Source: Bacteroidales bacterium (GTDB lineage: Bacteria > Bacteroidota > Bacteroidia > Bacteroidales > P3). Taken from it: 5,636 nucleotides of DNA. The stretch is from the NCBI GenBank assembly GCA_021443125.1, contig JABUUQ010000002.1:777610-783245 (forward strand). Reading direction: 5' to 3'. The translations under genes were made by a program, and so were the position numbers. Shown here in pieces: positions 1 through 5,636 of the stretch. Each line of letters starts with the position of its first letter. Positions within the stretch are counted from its first letter, which is position 1. Below the pieces are notes generated by a model that was not told where the DNA came from, ran no database searches, and saw only the letters and a list, made by a program, of their open reading frames with translations.

Positions 1-1134
1 ATCAGCAAATTGAAAGATGATAATTTTGTTGATATCGGACTTGTGGACAATCTTTTTGGTTTTGGTTTCAGAGTAGGAAAGAATCATTTTTCTTTTGGTC
101 TTTCCATGAATTTGGAAGCAAGATTGGATTTCACTCAAGACTTGTTTGATTTGATTGTTAATGGCACGGAGAATTTCCAAGGTAAAAATGCAAAAATTTT
201 TGACGACAAATTTATCAATTTTACCTCATTTTTTACTGCAAGTTTGGGATACTCAAGAGATGTAAGCGAGAAACTATCTTTTGGTGCTAATGCAAAAATG
301 TATATGGGCGTATTTGACATTTCTACCGATAAGACCAATATAAGTTTGGATTTGTCTGATAATAACAAAACCAAGGTTTTGACCGACATTCATTTGAATA
401 CATCTATTTCTTTTGTGGATTGGGATGTTATTGGCAAGTGGCTGGATGGCAAAGATGTGAATTATTCAACAGGAGATGTGTTAAGTAATGCTATGGACAA
501 CATCGGTTTTGGTATTGACTTGGGTTTCAACTACAAACTGAACGAATCTATGCAGATAAGTGCGTCTGTGGTTGATTTGGGCTATATCAAATGGGCTCAT
601 GAGACAAATCAAATAGTTTCAAGACACCCTAACACACCTATAGACGTGGAAGGAATAGAGGATGACTTTGATAATTATGATGAGGCCGAGGAATATGCTC
701 AGGATTTGATAGATACCATAAAGTATGCTTTTGATTTGAAGACTATTTCAGGAGAAAGCTACACAACAATGATACCTACAAAAATTTATTTGGGCTATTC
801 TTGGAACTTTTTGAAGTTTAATTATTTTAATGCTTTATATAAAGGCCGTTTTATCAATGGAGAATATGAAAATTCTTTGATGCTTAACTATTCTTTCAAA
901 TCACGATTATTGCAGTTGTCAATAAGCAACACTTTTACACCTTATAATGCATTCAATCCAAGTGCTTTGGTGTCTGTAGCTGATTTTGTTTATCTTGGAT
1001 GTTCATTTTCTTCTTCAATGATGCCTAATAAGGCAGATGCTTTCACAGTTTTTGGCGGTGTGAACGTGGCTTTCAAAAACTTTAAGACTAAAAAGGTAGA
1101 GGAAGAAGCACCTATATCTTTCTTAGAAAAGTAA
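1..1134 (+). CDS. Predicted outer-membrane beta-barrel protein, DUF5723-like (5' partial)
   Basis: This frame is open from the first base to a TAA at 1132-1134, giving 377 visible residues. The N-terminus, presumably with a signal peptide, lies off the left edge; the TTG at position 10 is an internal leucine codon, not a start. The sequence alternates short aromatic/hydrophobic and polar stretches typical of transmembrane beta-strands (for example GFGFRVGKNHFSFGLSMNLE near residues 20-40 and the C-terminal segments VYLGCSFSS and FTVFGGVNVAF). The early FGFR-x-GK-x-x-F-x-F pattern and this strand-rich layout resemble DUF5723 proteins of Bacteroidota, which are surface or outer-membrane proteins of unknown function. 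No catalytic motif is visible. A short acidic/basic tail (KTKKVEEEAP) follows the last predicted strand, so the chain does not end on the barrel's usual terminal aromatic residue. It converges on hisS across a terminator region. The family assignment is from memory of the pattern; the outer-membrane location is inference. Confidence 0.72.
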   Translation: MSKLKDDNFVDIGLVDNLFGFGFRVGKNHFSFGLSMNLEARLDFTQDLFDLIVNGTENFQGKNAKIFDDKFINFTSFFTASLGYSRDVSEKLSFGANAKMYMGVFDISTDKTNISLDLSDNNKTKVLTDIHLNTSISFVDWDVIGKWLDGKDVNYSTGDVLSNAMDNIGFGIDLGFNYKLNESMQISASVVDLGYIKWAHETNQIVSRHPNTPIDVEGIEDDFDNYDEAEEYAQDLIDTIKYAFDLKTISGESYTTMIPTKIYLGYSWNFLKFNYFNALYKGRFINGEYENSLMLNYSFKSRLLQLSISNTFTPYNAFNPSALVSVADFVYLGCSFSSSMMPNKADAFTVFGGVNVAFKNFKTKKVEEEAPISFLEK

Positions 1135-1181
1135 TCAGCAAAACACTCCGAACATCAACGTATATAAAACGAAGATACAAT

Positions 1182-1225
1182 AAAATATTCCTTGCTTTCA
1201 ACAAATTAAAAGCAAGGAATATTTT
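1182..1225. terminator. Strong bidirectional intrinsic terminator hairpin
   Basis: A perfect 17-bp inverted repeat pairs 1182-1198 with 1209-1225 around a 10-nt loop (1199-1208). The arms carry the core TTCCTTGC / GCAAGGAA flanked by A-runs on the left and T-runs on the right, so each strand's transcript ends in a U-rich tail. It lies 47 nt after the stop of the left gene and 53 nt past the hisS stop on the other strand, the expected place for a shared terminator between convergent genes. The pairing is seen directly; the function is inferred. Confidence 0.85.
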
Positions 1226-1249
1226 TCTAAAACAAGGTTTTAATTTTTT
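1203..1249 (+). repeat. 47-nt dispersed repeat, copy 1
   Basis: This stretch matches 3454-3500 on the same strand. The first 19 nt (AAATTAAAAGCAAGGAATA) and the last 12 nt (TTTTAATTTTTT) are identical and equally spaced; the 16 nt between differ at six positions. In both copies the ends can pair with each other (AAATTAAAA with TTTTAATTT). This copy overlaps the right arm of the 17-bp terminator hairpin and part of the second hairpin. Both lie in intergenic DNA. Low complexity at the ends means part of the similarity could be compositional, but the GCAAGGAATA core is not. Confidence 0.6.
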
Positions 1250-1263
1250 CTTTCCTTGTTTTA
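1228..1263 (-). terminator. Second, weaker hairpin just downstream of hisS
   Basis: Positions 1228-1237 pair with 1254-1263 (10 bp, core AAAACAAGG / CCTTGTTTT) around a 16-nt T-rich loop. On the minus strand it begins about 15 nt after the hisS stop codon, so it is the first hairpin met by transcripts leaving hisS. No uninterrupted U-run follows it in that direction, so it may be an auxiliary or 3'-end stabilising hairpin ahead of the stronger 17-bp one rather than a complete terminator. Confidence 0.45.
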
Positions 1264-1278
1264 TTTTAATGCAACAAT

Positions 1279-2646
1279 TTATTGAAGAAAATATGCTGCA
1301 AAATCTTTTTCTTCAATGTTGATTTGTTCGCCTGTAGTCATATTTTTTATTTGTGGAGTCTTTGTTTGAAACTCTGATTCTCCAACAAGAACAACAAAAG
1401 GTATATTTCTGTCGTTTGCGTATTTCATCTGCTTTTTCAATTTTGCACAATCGGGATACACTTCGCAAGATATATTATTATCTCTCAATTGTTTTGCAAG
1501 TTTTAAGCAATAATCGCCTTCTTGTTCGCCAAAGTTTATGAATAAAACCTGTGTTGTTGTTGCTATATCTTCAGGAAATAGATTCTTTTCTTCCAAACAG
1601 TCATAGATTCTATCGGCACCGAAACTGATACCAACGCCAGACATATTTGGAAGTCCGAAAATGCCGGTAAGGTTATCGTATCTTCCGCCTCCGGTTATGC
1701 TACCCATCTCAACATCAAGAGCTTTGACCTCAACAATAGCACCAGTGTAGTAGTTCAACCCCCTTGCCAAAGTAATATCAAAGTCTATGTTTTCTATACC
1801 TAAGTTATTTGCTTTGTTGAGTACATATTCCAATTCTTCCAAACCTTTTTTGCCAACCTCTATACAAGAAATAATTTTGGCAAGGCTTTCAATTTTCTCT
1901 TTATTTGTACCATTGATAAGGAGAATAGGTTTGATTTTTTCGCAGTCTTCTACAGAAAAACCTTTATCTTGCAGTTCCTTCAAAACATTTTCCATGCCTA
2001 TTTTGTCCAACTTGTCTATCGCAACAGTGATGTCGGTTATCTGATCCTTCTTGCCCAAACATTCAGCAATGGCAGAAAGAATTTTGCGATTGTTCAACTT
2101 TATTGCAACATTAAGTTTGAGTTTTGAGAAAACTTCACTGATAATCTGCAAAAGTTCCACCTCATTCATCAAAGAATCAGAACCAATAATATCGGCATCA
2201 CACTGATAAAATTCTCTGTATCTGCCTTTTTGTGGTCTGTCTGCACGCCACACAGGTTGTATTTGGTAGCGTTTGAAAGGAAAAGTTATATCATTTTGAT
2301 GATTTACAACGAAACGGGCAAAAGGAACGGTAAGGTCGTAACGCAAACCTTTCTCTGCAATCATTTTTGTGGCTTTATTTACCTCGGAAGCCTTGATGTG
2401 ATTTGCAAATTCTTCGATTTTTTCCTCTCTAAGAAACATTCCCGAATCCAAAATCTTGAATAGAAGTTTATCTCCTTCGTCGCCATATTTTCCCATAAGC
2501 GTTTGAAGGTTTTCCATGGCAGGTGTCTCAATCTGAAGGAAACCATGCTGGCGATAAACATTGAGAATGGTGTTGAAAATATAGTTTCTTTTCTGCATCT
2601 GCAAAGGAAGAAAATCCCTTGTACCTTTTACTGCTTTACATTCCAT
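1279..2646 (-). CDS. hisS: Histidyl-tRNA synthetase
   Basis: This 455-residue cytoplasmic class II aminoacyl-tRNA synthetase charges tRNA-His with histidine using ATP. KGTRDFLP at residues 7-14 is the conserved N-terminal HisRS signature. RYDLTVPFARFV (102-113) lines the active site. Motif 2 is at 131-148 (PVWRADRPQKGRYREFYQ, with the ATP-contacting arginine R134). LARGLNYYTG (293-302) is the histidine-binding HisA motif. TGGGRYDNL (318-326) is the glycine-rich loop, and motif 3 is GVGISFGADR (337-346, ending in R346). From about 365 to the end is the anticodon-binding alpha/beta domain. The length and wording match full-length Bacteroidota HisRS and all key residues are present. The ATG at 2646 is chosen because it lies seven codons before the KGTRDFLP signature. 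No Shine-Dalgarno sequence is apparent. It follows the membrane-protein gene after 28 nt with no promoter or hairpin between, so it is probably transcribed from the promoter near 3403-3434. Confidence 0.97.
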   Translation of the reverse strand: MECKAVKGTRDFLPLQMQKRNYIFNTILNVYRQHGFLQIETPAMENLQTLMGKYGDEGDKLLFKILDSGMFLREEKIEEFANHIKASEVNKATKMIAEKGLRYDLTVPFARFVVNHQNDITFPFKRYQIQPVWRADRPQKGRYREFYQCDADIIGSDSLMNEVELLQIISEVFSKLKLNVAIKLNNRKILSAIAECLGKKDQITDITVAIDKLDKIGMENVLKELQDKGFSVEDCEKIKPILLINGTNKEKIESLAKIISCIEVGKKGLEELEYVLNKANNLGIENIDFDITLARGLNYYTGAIVEVKALDVEMGSITGGGRYDNLTGIFGLPNMSGVGISFGADRIYDCLEEKNLFPEDIATTTQVLFINFGEQEGDYCLKLAKQLRDNNISCEVYPDCAKLKKQMKYANDRNIPFVVLVGESEFQTKTPQIKNMTTGEQINIEEKDFAAYFLQ

Positions 2647-2674
2647 TGTTGAGTAAGATATTCCGTTGTTAGAT

Positions 2675-3376
2675 TTATTTGCTTTTCTTCAAATTAGCAA
2701 GAGATAGTATGACACCCAAAGCAACACCCAAAAGTGCGGCGAACAATACCTGATATTCTTTTGGCAACATAAAAGTTATTGTGTGGGCAGGGTACCAGAA
2801 GAAAGGTATAGTCTTCATGAAAACAAAACTCCACTGTCTTTGCCAATCCATTTCGCTAATGATTTTTTTCGCAGGAATAGGAGAGAAAAAGCCTTTGAGA
2901 GTTCCGCCAGTATTGCCTATATGTGTGTCGGTGATTTTGTGAATTGTCATGAAAACAGGGGCAAAGAACGTATTCATAAGTACAGACACAGAAAAAGCAT
3001 AAAGCAATCTTATGCCAAAACTTTCTTCTGTCAAAGTCGAAGGGTTGATATCCAAACCGCATTTGTTCAAAAATCCAAACGTTCCTTGAGAGAAAATGCC
3101 CATAGCAATGCTTATGCAAGTTCCCAATACACCCCAAACCAATGCTCTTGGCAAAATACCAAAGCCTTTCTTGTTATACACACCTTGAGTTATTCTCAAA
3201 CCTATGCATTCTCCAATTGTAGCAAGGATGCCGAATTTTAAAAATGCCATAACAAAGTTTCTCCAATCCTTTGCACCAGACCAGTCCAAAAACCAAGCCT
3301 TTATGGGTTCAACAACAACAAACAAAGCCACAAAAACGGCCAAACAAAGTATAAATACCAAATCTTTCTTTTTCAT
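2675..3376 (-). CDS. Six-helix integral membrane protein, Mpv17/PMP22-like
   Basis: This is a 233-residue inner-membrane protein with about six hydrophobic segments (roughly residues 6-22, 44-60, 78-97, 124-145, 184-203, 208-227) and short charged ends (MKKK and LKKSK). It has no clear enzyme motif. Its landmarks resemble the eukaryotic Mpv17/PMP22 family in order and spacing: a GE pair in helix 2 (G55-E56, where Mpv17 has GD), FAP-x-F at 138-142 (Mpv17 has FAP-x-F after an LLDQ stretch), W194-Y-P196, then F202-x-x-P205, and a last helix ending in LS. Mpv17 relatives are four-helix-like membrane proteins of mitochondria and peroxisomes, proposed to form channels; any function here is unknown. 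The assignment rests on eye-alignment from memory. The ATG at 3376 sits about 25 nt downstream of a good -7 box. It is first in a two-gene operon with hisS. An unrelated small conserved membrane protein remains possible. Confidence 0.6.
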   Translation of the reverse strand: MKKKDLVFILCLAVFVALFVVVEPIKAWFLDWSGAKDWRNFVMAFLKFGILATIGECIGLRITQGVYNKKGFGILPRALVWGVLGTCISIAMGIFSQGTFGFLNKCGLDINPSTLTEESFGIRLLYAFSVSVLMNTFFAPVFMTIHKITDTHIGNTGGTLKGFFSPIPAKKIISEMDWQRQWSFVFMKTIPFFWYPAHTITFMLPKEYQVLFAALLGVALGVILSLANLKKSK

Positions 3377-3402
3377 TTCGATGTATTTTGTTAATTATTT
3401 TG

Positions 3403-3434
3403 CAAAGATAAAAAATATAATTTGATTATAGAAA
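3403..3434 (-). promoter_or_regulatory. Bacteroidota-type promoter for the membrane protein-hisS operon
   Basis: On the minus strand, 3410-3403 reads TATCTTTG, an exact match to the Bacteroidota -7 consensus TAnnTTTG. Twenty nt upstream lies TTTC (3434-3431), one base off the -33 consensus TTTG at the usual spacing. Transcription would begin around 3396-3399, giving a leader of about 20 nt before the ATG at 3376. Confidence 0.7.
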
Positions 3435-3453
3435 ATTAAAACGAAGAAAGAAA

Positions 3454-3500
3454 AAATTAAAAGCAAGGAATAATTTGCTGAAACGCCGTTTTAATTTTTT
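3454..3500 (+). repeat. 47-nt dispersed repeat, copy 2
   Basis: This is the same-strand counterpart of 1203-1249: the first 19 nt and last 12 nt are identical and the 16-nt middle differs at six positions. Here the terminal pairing extends to 12 bp of pure A/T (3451-3462 with 3489-3500). The right end abuts the -7 box of the glycosyltransferase promoter, so this copy occupies the upstream promoter region. Unlike copy 1, it lacks the facing TTCCTTGC arm and cannot form the 17-bp terminator hairpin. Confidence 0.6.
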
Positions 3501-3503
3501 TTG

Positions 3504-3511
3504 TATTTTTG
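3504..3511 (+). promoter_or_regulatory. Promoter -7 box for the glycosyltransferase gene
   Basis: TATTTTTG matches the Bacteroidota -7 consensus TAnnTTTG exactly and is followed by GCAAAATAA, a common context for these promoters. No TTTG -33 box lies at the usual 19-21 nt upstream; the nearest is 3474-3477, with a 26-nt gap, so the promoter may be weak or factor-dependent. Transcription would start near 3516-3519, leaving a 15-18 nt leader before the ATG at 3534. Confidence 0.62.
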
Positions 3512-3533
3512 CAAAATAAATAATGTTGTGAAT

Positions 3534-4490
3534 ATGCAAAATAATATATGTATAAGTGTTATTATTCCTGTCTATAATGCAGAAAGGTACTTGAATAAAT
3601 GTGTTGATTCTTTGTTAAACCAAACATTTAGTAACTTTGAAGTGTTGTTGATAGATGATGGAAGCGTGGATAAGAGTGGTGCAATTTGTGATGCTTATGC
3701 AAAACAAGATAGTAGGGTAAAGGTATTTCATAAAAAGAATGGAGGAGTTGCATCTTCAAGACAATTAGGTCTGGATAATGCGAAAGGAGACTACATTATA
3801 CATGCAGACCCAGATGATTTTGTTGAAAAGACTATGCTTGAGGAAATGTATCAAGCAATAAAGAAAGAGAATGCGGATATTTTGATAACAGATTTTATCT
3901 ATTACTATCATAATAAACAAGATTATTGTGAGCAATCTCCTAAAACTGCGAATTCAAGAGAATTAATAGTTGATATTTTGTGTCATAAGCATAAAGGTTA
4001 TGTATGGAACAAATTGATAAAGCGAGAGTCTATAGATAAGCATAATGCACACTTTATTGCAGATATAGATTTGAGTGAAGATGATTTGTTTTGTGTGCAA
4101 ATGATGAAGGATAATGATGTGAAAATTGCATATTTGCCAAAAGCATACTACTATTACGCACAAGATGTAAATCCTCATTCATATACCCATAACTTTACTC
4201 AGAGAATATATGACAGTAACGACAAATTTATCAAAGAATTGGCAAAATATGATTTTGGTATAGGGTATAGCGTGCGTCTAACCGAATTTGCGTTAAGGTG
4301 TTTTTCTTATCATGCGTTATCTTCAAGAGAATTTTATGATAGATTCAATAAGGAGAAAGCAAAGTTTTTGAAAAAAGGTTACAATAAGATGTCTTATTTT
4401 TACCTTCAATTGTCTGCATCGGGCTATCAATGGATTGCCTATCCTATATTTAGAATTAGACAATTTTTCAAAAAGATGTTAGGAATATAA
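3534..4490 (+). CDS. Family 2 glycosyltransferase
   Basis: This 318-residue protein has a GT-A fold and is predicted to transfer a sugar from a nucleotide-sugar donor to a surface-glycan or lipid-linked acceptor at the cytoplasmic side of the membrane. ISVIIPVYN (7-15) is the N-terminal strand and nucleotide-binding start. IDDGS (40-44) contacts the nucleotide, and NGGVASSRQLGL (69-80) is the usual G-x-x-x-x-R-N-x-G region with Q in place of N. ADPDD (91-95) is the DXD metal-binding motif. VWNKLIKRE (157-165) and LSEDDLF (180-186) match the acceptor-side motifs of this subgroup, including the likely catalytic acid. There is no transmembrane helix; a basic, aromatic C-terminus (about 297-318) could lie on the membrane. 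I place the start at ATG 3534 because a TTG 11 codons upstream lies inside the promoter. Sugar specificity cannot be told. It stands alone, not in a visible polysaccharide cluster, and is divergent from the membrane protein-hisS operon. Confidence 0.92.
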   Translation: MQNNICISVIIPVYNAERYLNKCVDSLLNQTFSNFEVLLIDDGSVDKSGAICDAYAKQDSRVKVFHKKNGGVASSRQLGLDNAKGDYIIHADPDDFVEKTMLEEMYQAIKKENADILITDFIYYYHNKQDYCEQSPKTANSRELIVDILCHKHKGYVWNKLIKRESIDKHNAHFIADIDLSEDDLFCVQMMKDNDVKIAYLPKAYYYYAQDVNPHSYTHNFTQRIYDSNDKFIKELAKYDFGIGYSVRLTEFALRCFSYHALSSREFYDRFNKEKAKFLKKGYNKMSYFYLQLSASGYQWIAYPIFRIRQFFKKMLGI

Positions 4491-4514
4491 ATTAGATTAT
4501 CTTTGTTTCTCCCC

Positions 4515-5636
4515 TTATTCTTCATCGGTGGGTTCTGCTTCTGTGTTTGAGTTTGGCAGAGGTGCGGGATAGAGAGGTTGTTGTGTTTGTTCCTCACAAT
4601 ATGATGATATTTTCCCTTGCGCTTCGGTGTGTCCCATATCAAGAGCTTTATGAAGATATTCGCAAGCGGTTTCTTTCTTTTTCGTAAAGGCGTAGTTCAA
4701 ACCCAATAAATAATAAATATCTGACACTTCCTGTTCCAAATACAAGGCTTTTTCGAGGTGCTTTATTGCTTTCTTGTATTCTTTTCTATTGGTGTAGATT
4801 CTGCCAAGGTTGTAGTATGCATCGAAAAAGCGTGGCTCAAGTTTTATACTGGTCTGGTATTCTTTCATTGCCTCGTCTATCTTGCCAATCTTCTCTAAAG
4901 AAATGCCTAAATTGTTGTGTGCAAAAGGTGTGTTGGGATTTTTTTGCAAGGCAATACGGAAATCCAATTCGGAGAACTGATATTCTTTCAAATTTGCATA
5001 GACTATACCTCTATAATTATAGGTGTCGGGAAAGGTGTCGCACAATTGCAAAGACAGGTTGAGATAGTAAAGAGCAGTGTTGTAGTCTTTGAGATAATTA
5101 TGGTTGATTCCTTTGAGATATAGGGCGTAATAGTTGGAATCTATAGCAAGGCAAGTGTCAAGGTCTTTGTTTGAAGCAACATAGTTGGCCTCCGAACCTT
5201 GACAAATGGCTCTGTGCAAATATGCATCGTAGTTATTGAAGCCTCCTTTTATGGCAAGATTGTAAAAAGCTATGGCTGAATTGTATTCGTGCCGTTTTTC
5301 TCTCACAAAACCAAGGATATAATAAATCACATTAGGGTTGTCTTCTGTTATCAAGTCAATTCCAGAGTTATAACATTGAAGATAATTTTCCTGACAGAAA
5401 TACAACAAAGTCTGAATGGTTTTGAAAGGTTTGAGTTCTTGCTTTTCTGTGAGTTCGTTCTTGCTTATATATCTCTGAATGGCAGAATTGAGTTTTTTGA
5501 AGTCATCTTTGGCAAACAAATTCAAGTCCAAAAGAATAGTTTTGGGAATGTCGGGCTCTGCAAGGCTTTCTGCAATTCTCTCACCCAAAAGATTGTCGTT
5601 TTCTTTGCTTTTCGACCAGCATATCATTTGAATTAT
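4515..5636 (-). CDS. TPR-repeat protein (probably 5' partial)
   Basis: The frame ends with TAA at 4515-4517 and stays open to the right edge. The first visible ATG (5627) gives 370 residues, but the three codons before it are also open, so the true start may lie outside. Residues about 98-335 form roughly seven tandem 34-residue tetratricopeptide repeats. The clearest are 200-233 (DTYNYRGIVYANLKEY...), 234-267 (FAHNNLGISLEKIGKIDEA...) and 268-301 (FDAYYNLGRIYTNRKEYKKA...), each with the small/large residue pattern and the alanine and proline positions of a TPR. TPRs are protein-binding scaffolds. Residues 1-95 are mostly helical and polar, of no family I recognise. The last 30 residues are a polar, proline-rich and acidic tail (ending EAEPTDEE), probably disordered. 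No signal peptide or lipobox is seen in the visible part. It converges on the glycosyltransferase with 24 nt between stops. Partner and role are unknown. Confidence 0.85.
   Translation of the reverse strand: MIQMICWSKSKENDNLLGERIAESLAEPDIPKTILLDLNLFAKDDFKKLNSAIQRYISKNELTEKQELKPFKTIQTLLYFCQENYLQCYNSGIDLITEDNPNVIYYILGFVREKRHEYNSAIAFYNLAIKGGFNNYDAYLHRAICQGSEANYVASNKDLDTCLAIDSNYYALYLKGINHNYLKDYNTALYYLNLSLQLCDTFPDTYNYRGIVYANLKEYQFSELDFRIALQKNPNTPFAHNNLGISLEKIGKIDEAMKEYQTSIKLEPRFFDAYYNLGRIYTNRKEYKKAIKHLEKALYLEQEVSDIYYLLGLNYAFTKKKETACEYLHKALDMGHTEAQGKISSYCEEQTQQPLYPAPLPNSNTEAEPTDEE

Noticed and set aside
10..12. TTG at position 10 as start of the outer-membrane protein.
   Set aside because: The frame is open before it to the window edge and an outer-membrane barrel needs a signal peptide, which is absent here; the gene is cut by the window.
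2647..2674. A separate promoter or terminator between the membrane-protein gene and hisS.
   Set aside because: The 28-nt gap has no TAnnTTTG box and no inverted repeat; co-transcription is simpler.
2783..3241. A 152-codon open frame on the plus strand opposite the membrane-protein gene.
   Set aside because: It lies wholly antisense to a gene with clear transmembrane helices and promoter, and its own translation is rich in Ser, Lys, Arg and His with no recognisable domain: a shadow frame.
3481..3491. AAACG-C-CGTTT odd palindrome as a possible operator.
   Set aside because: Only 5-bp arms in AT-rich DNA, and the other repeat copy does not keep it (AAACAAGGTTT), so there is no support for a binding site on its own.
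3501..3533. An upstream TTG start for the glycosyltransferase, adding 11 residues.
   Set aside because: The TTG overlaps the -7 box region and lies upstream of the expected transcription start; the ATG at 3534 places the VIIPVYN motif at the normal distance from the N-terminus.
1..5636. CRISPR array, tRNA, rRNA, insertion sequence, toxin-antitoxin or defence genes.
   Set aside because: No regularly spaced direct repeats, no cloverleaf or rRNA-like stretch, and no transposase, nuclease or small paired genes are seen; all substantial frames are accounted for by five genes.

Overview
The window looks like chromosomal DNA from an AT-rich member of the Bacteroidota, most likely Bacteroidales. Four things point there: an outer-membrane protein resembling the Bacteroidota family DUF5723; a ~455-residue histidyl-tRNA synthetase with the motif 2 wording usual in that phylum; promoter boxes matching the Bacteroidota -7 consensus TAnnTTTG; and start codons without recognisable Shine-Dalgarno sequences. 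The species cannot be named from this sequence.

Layout: (1) positions 1-1134 (+) hold the 3' part of a predicted outer-membrane beta-barrel gene whose start lies off the left edge. (2) Positions 1135-1278 are a non-coding gap between this gene and the convergent hisS. It holds a strong 17-bp hairpin that can terminate from both sides, plus a second, weaker hairpin. (3) Positions 1279-3376 (-) are a two-gene operon, read right to left. It starts with a six-helix membrane protein whose spacing of key residues recalls the eukaryotic Mpv17/PMP22 family, followed 28 nt later by hisS. (4) Positions 3377-3533 are a divergent intergenic region with a promoter for each side and a diverged second copy of a 47-nt element that also occurs in the 1135-1278 gap. 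(5) Positions 3534-4490 (+) encode a family 2 glycosyltransferase. (6) Positions 4515-5636 (-) encode a TPR-repeat protein that converges on the glycosyltransferase with only 24 nt between stops; its reading frame stays open to the right edge.

The genes do not form an evident single pathway. The window reads as ordinary core-genome neighbourhood: translation, envelope and surface-sugar functions plus a scaffold protein. I found no mobile element, CRISPR array, tRNA, rRNA, toxin-antitoxin pair or defence system. The two points most worth a second look are the Mpv17-like protein co-transcribed with hisS and the paired 47-nt intergenic repeat.
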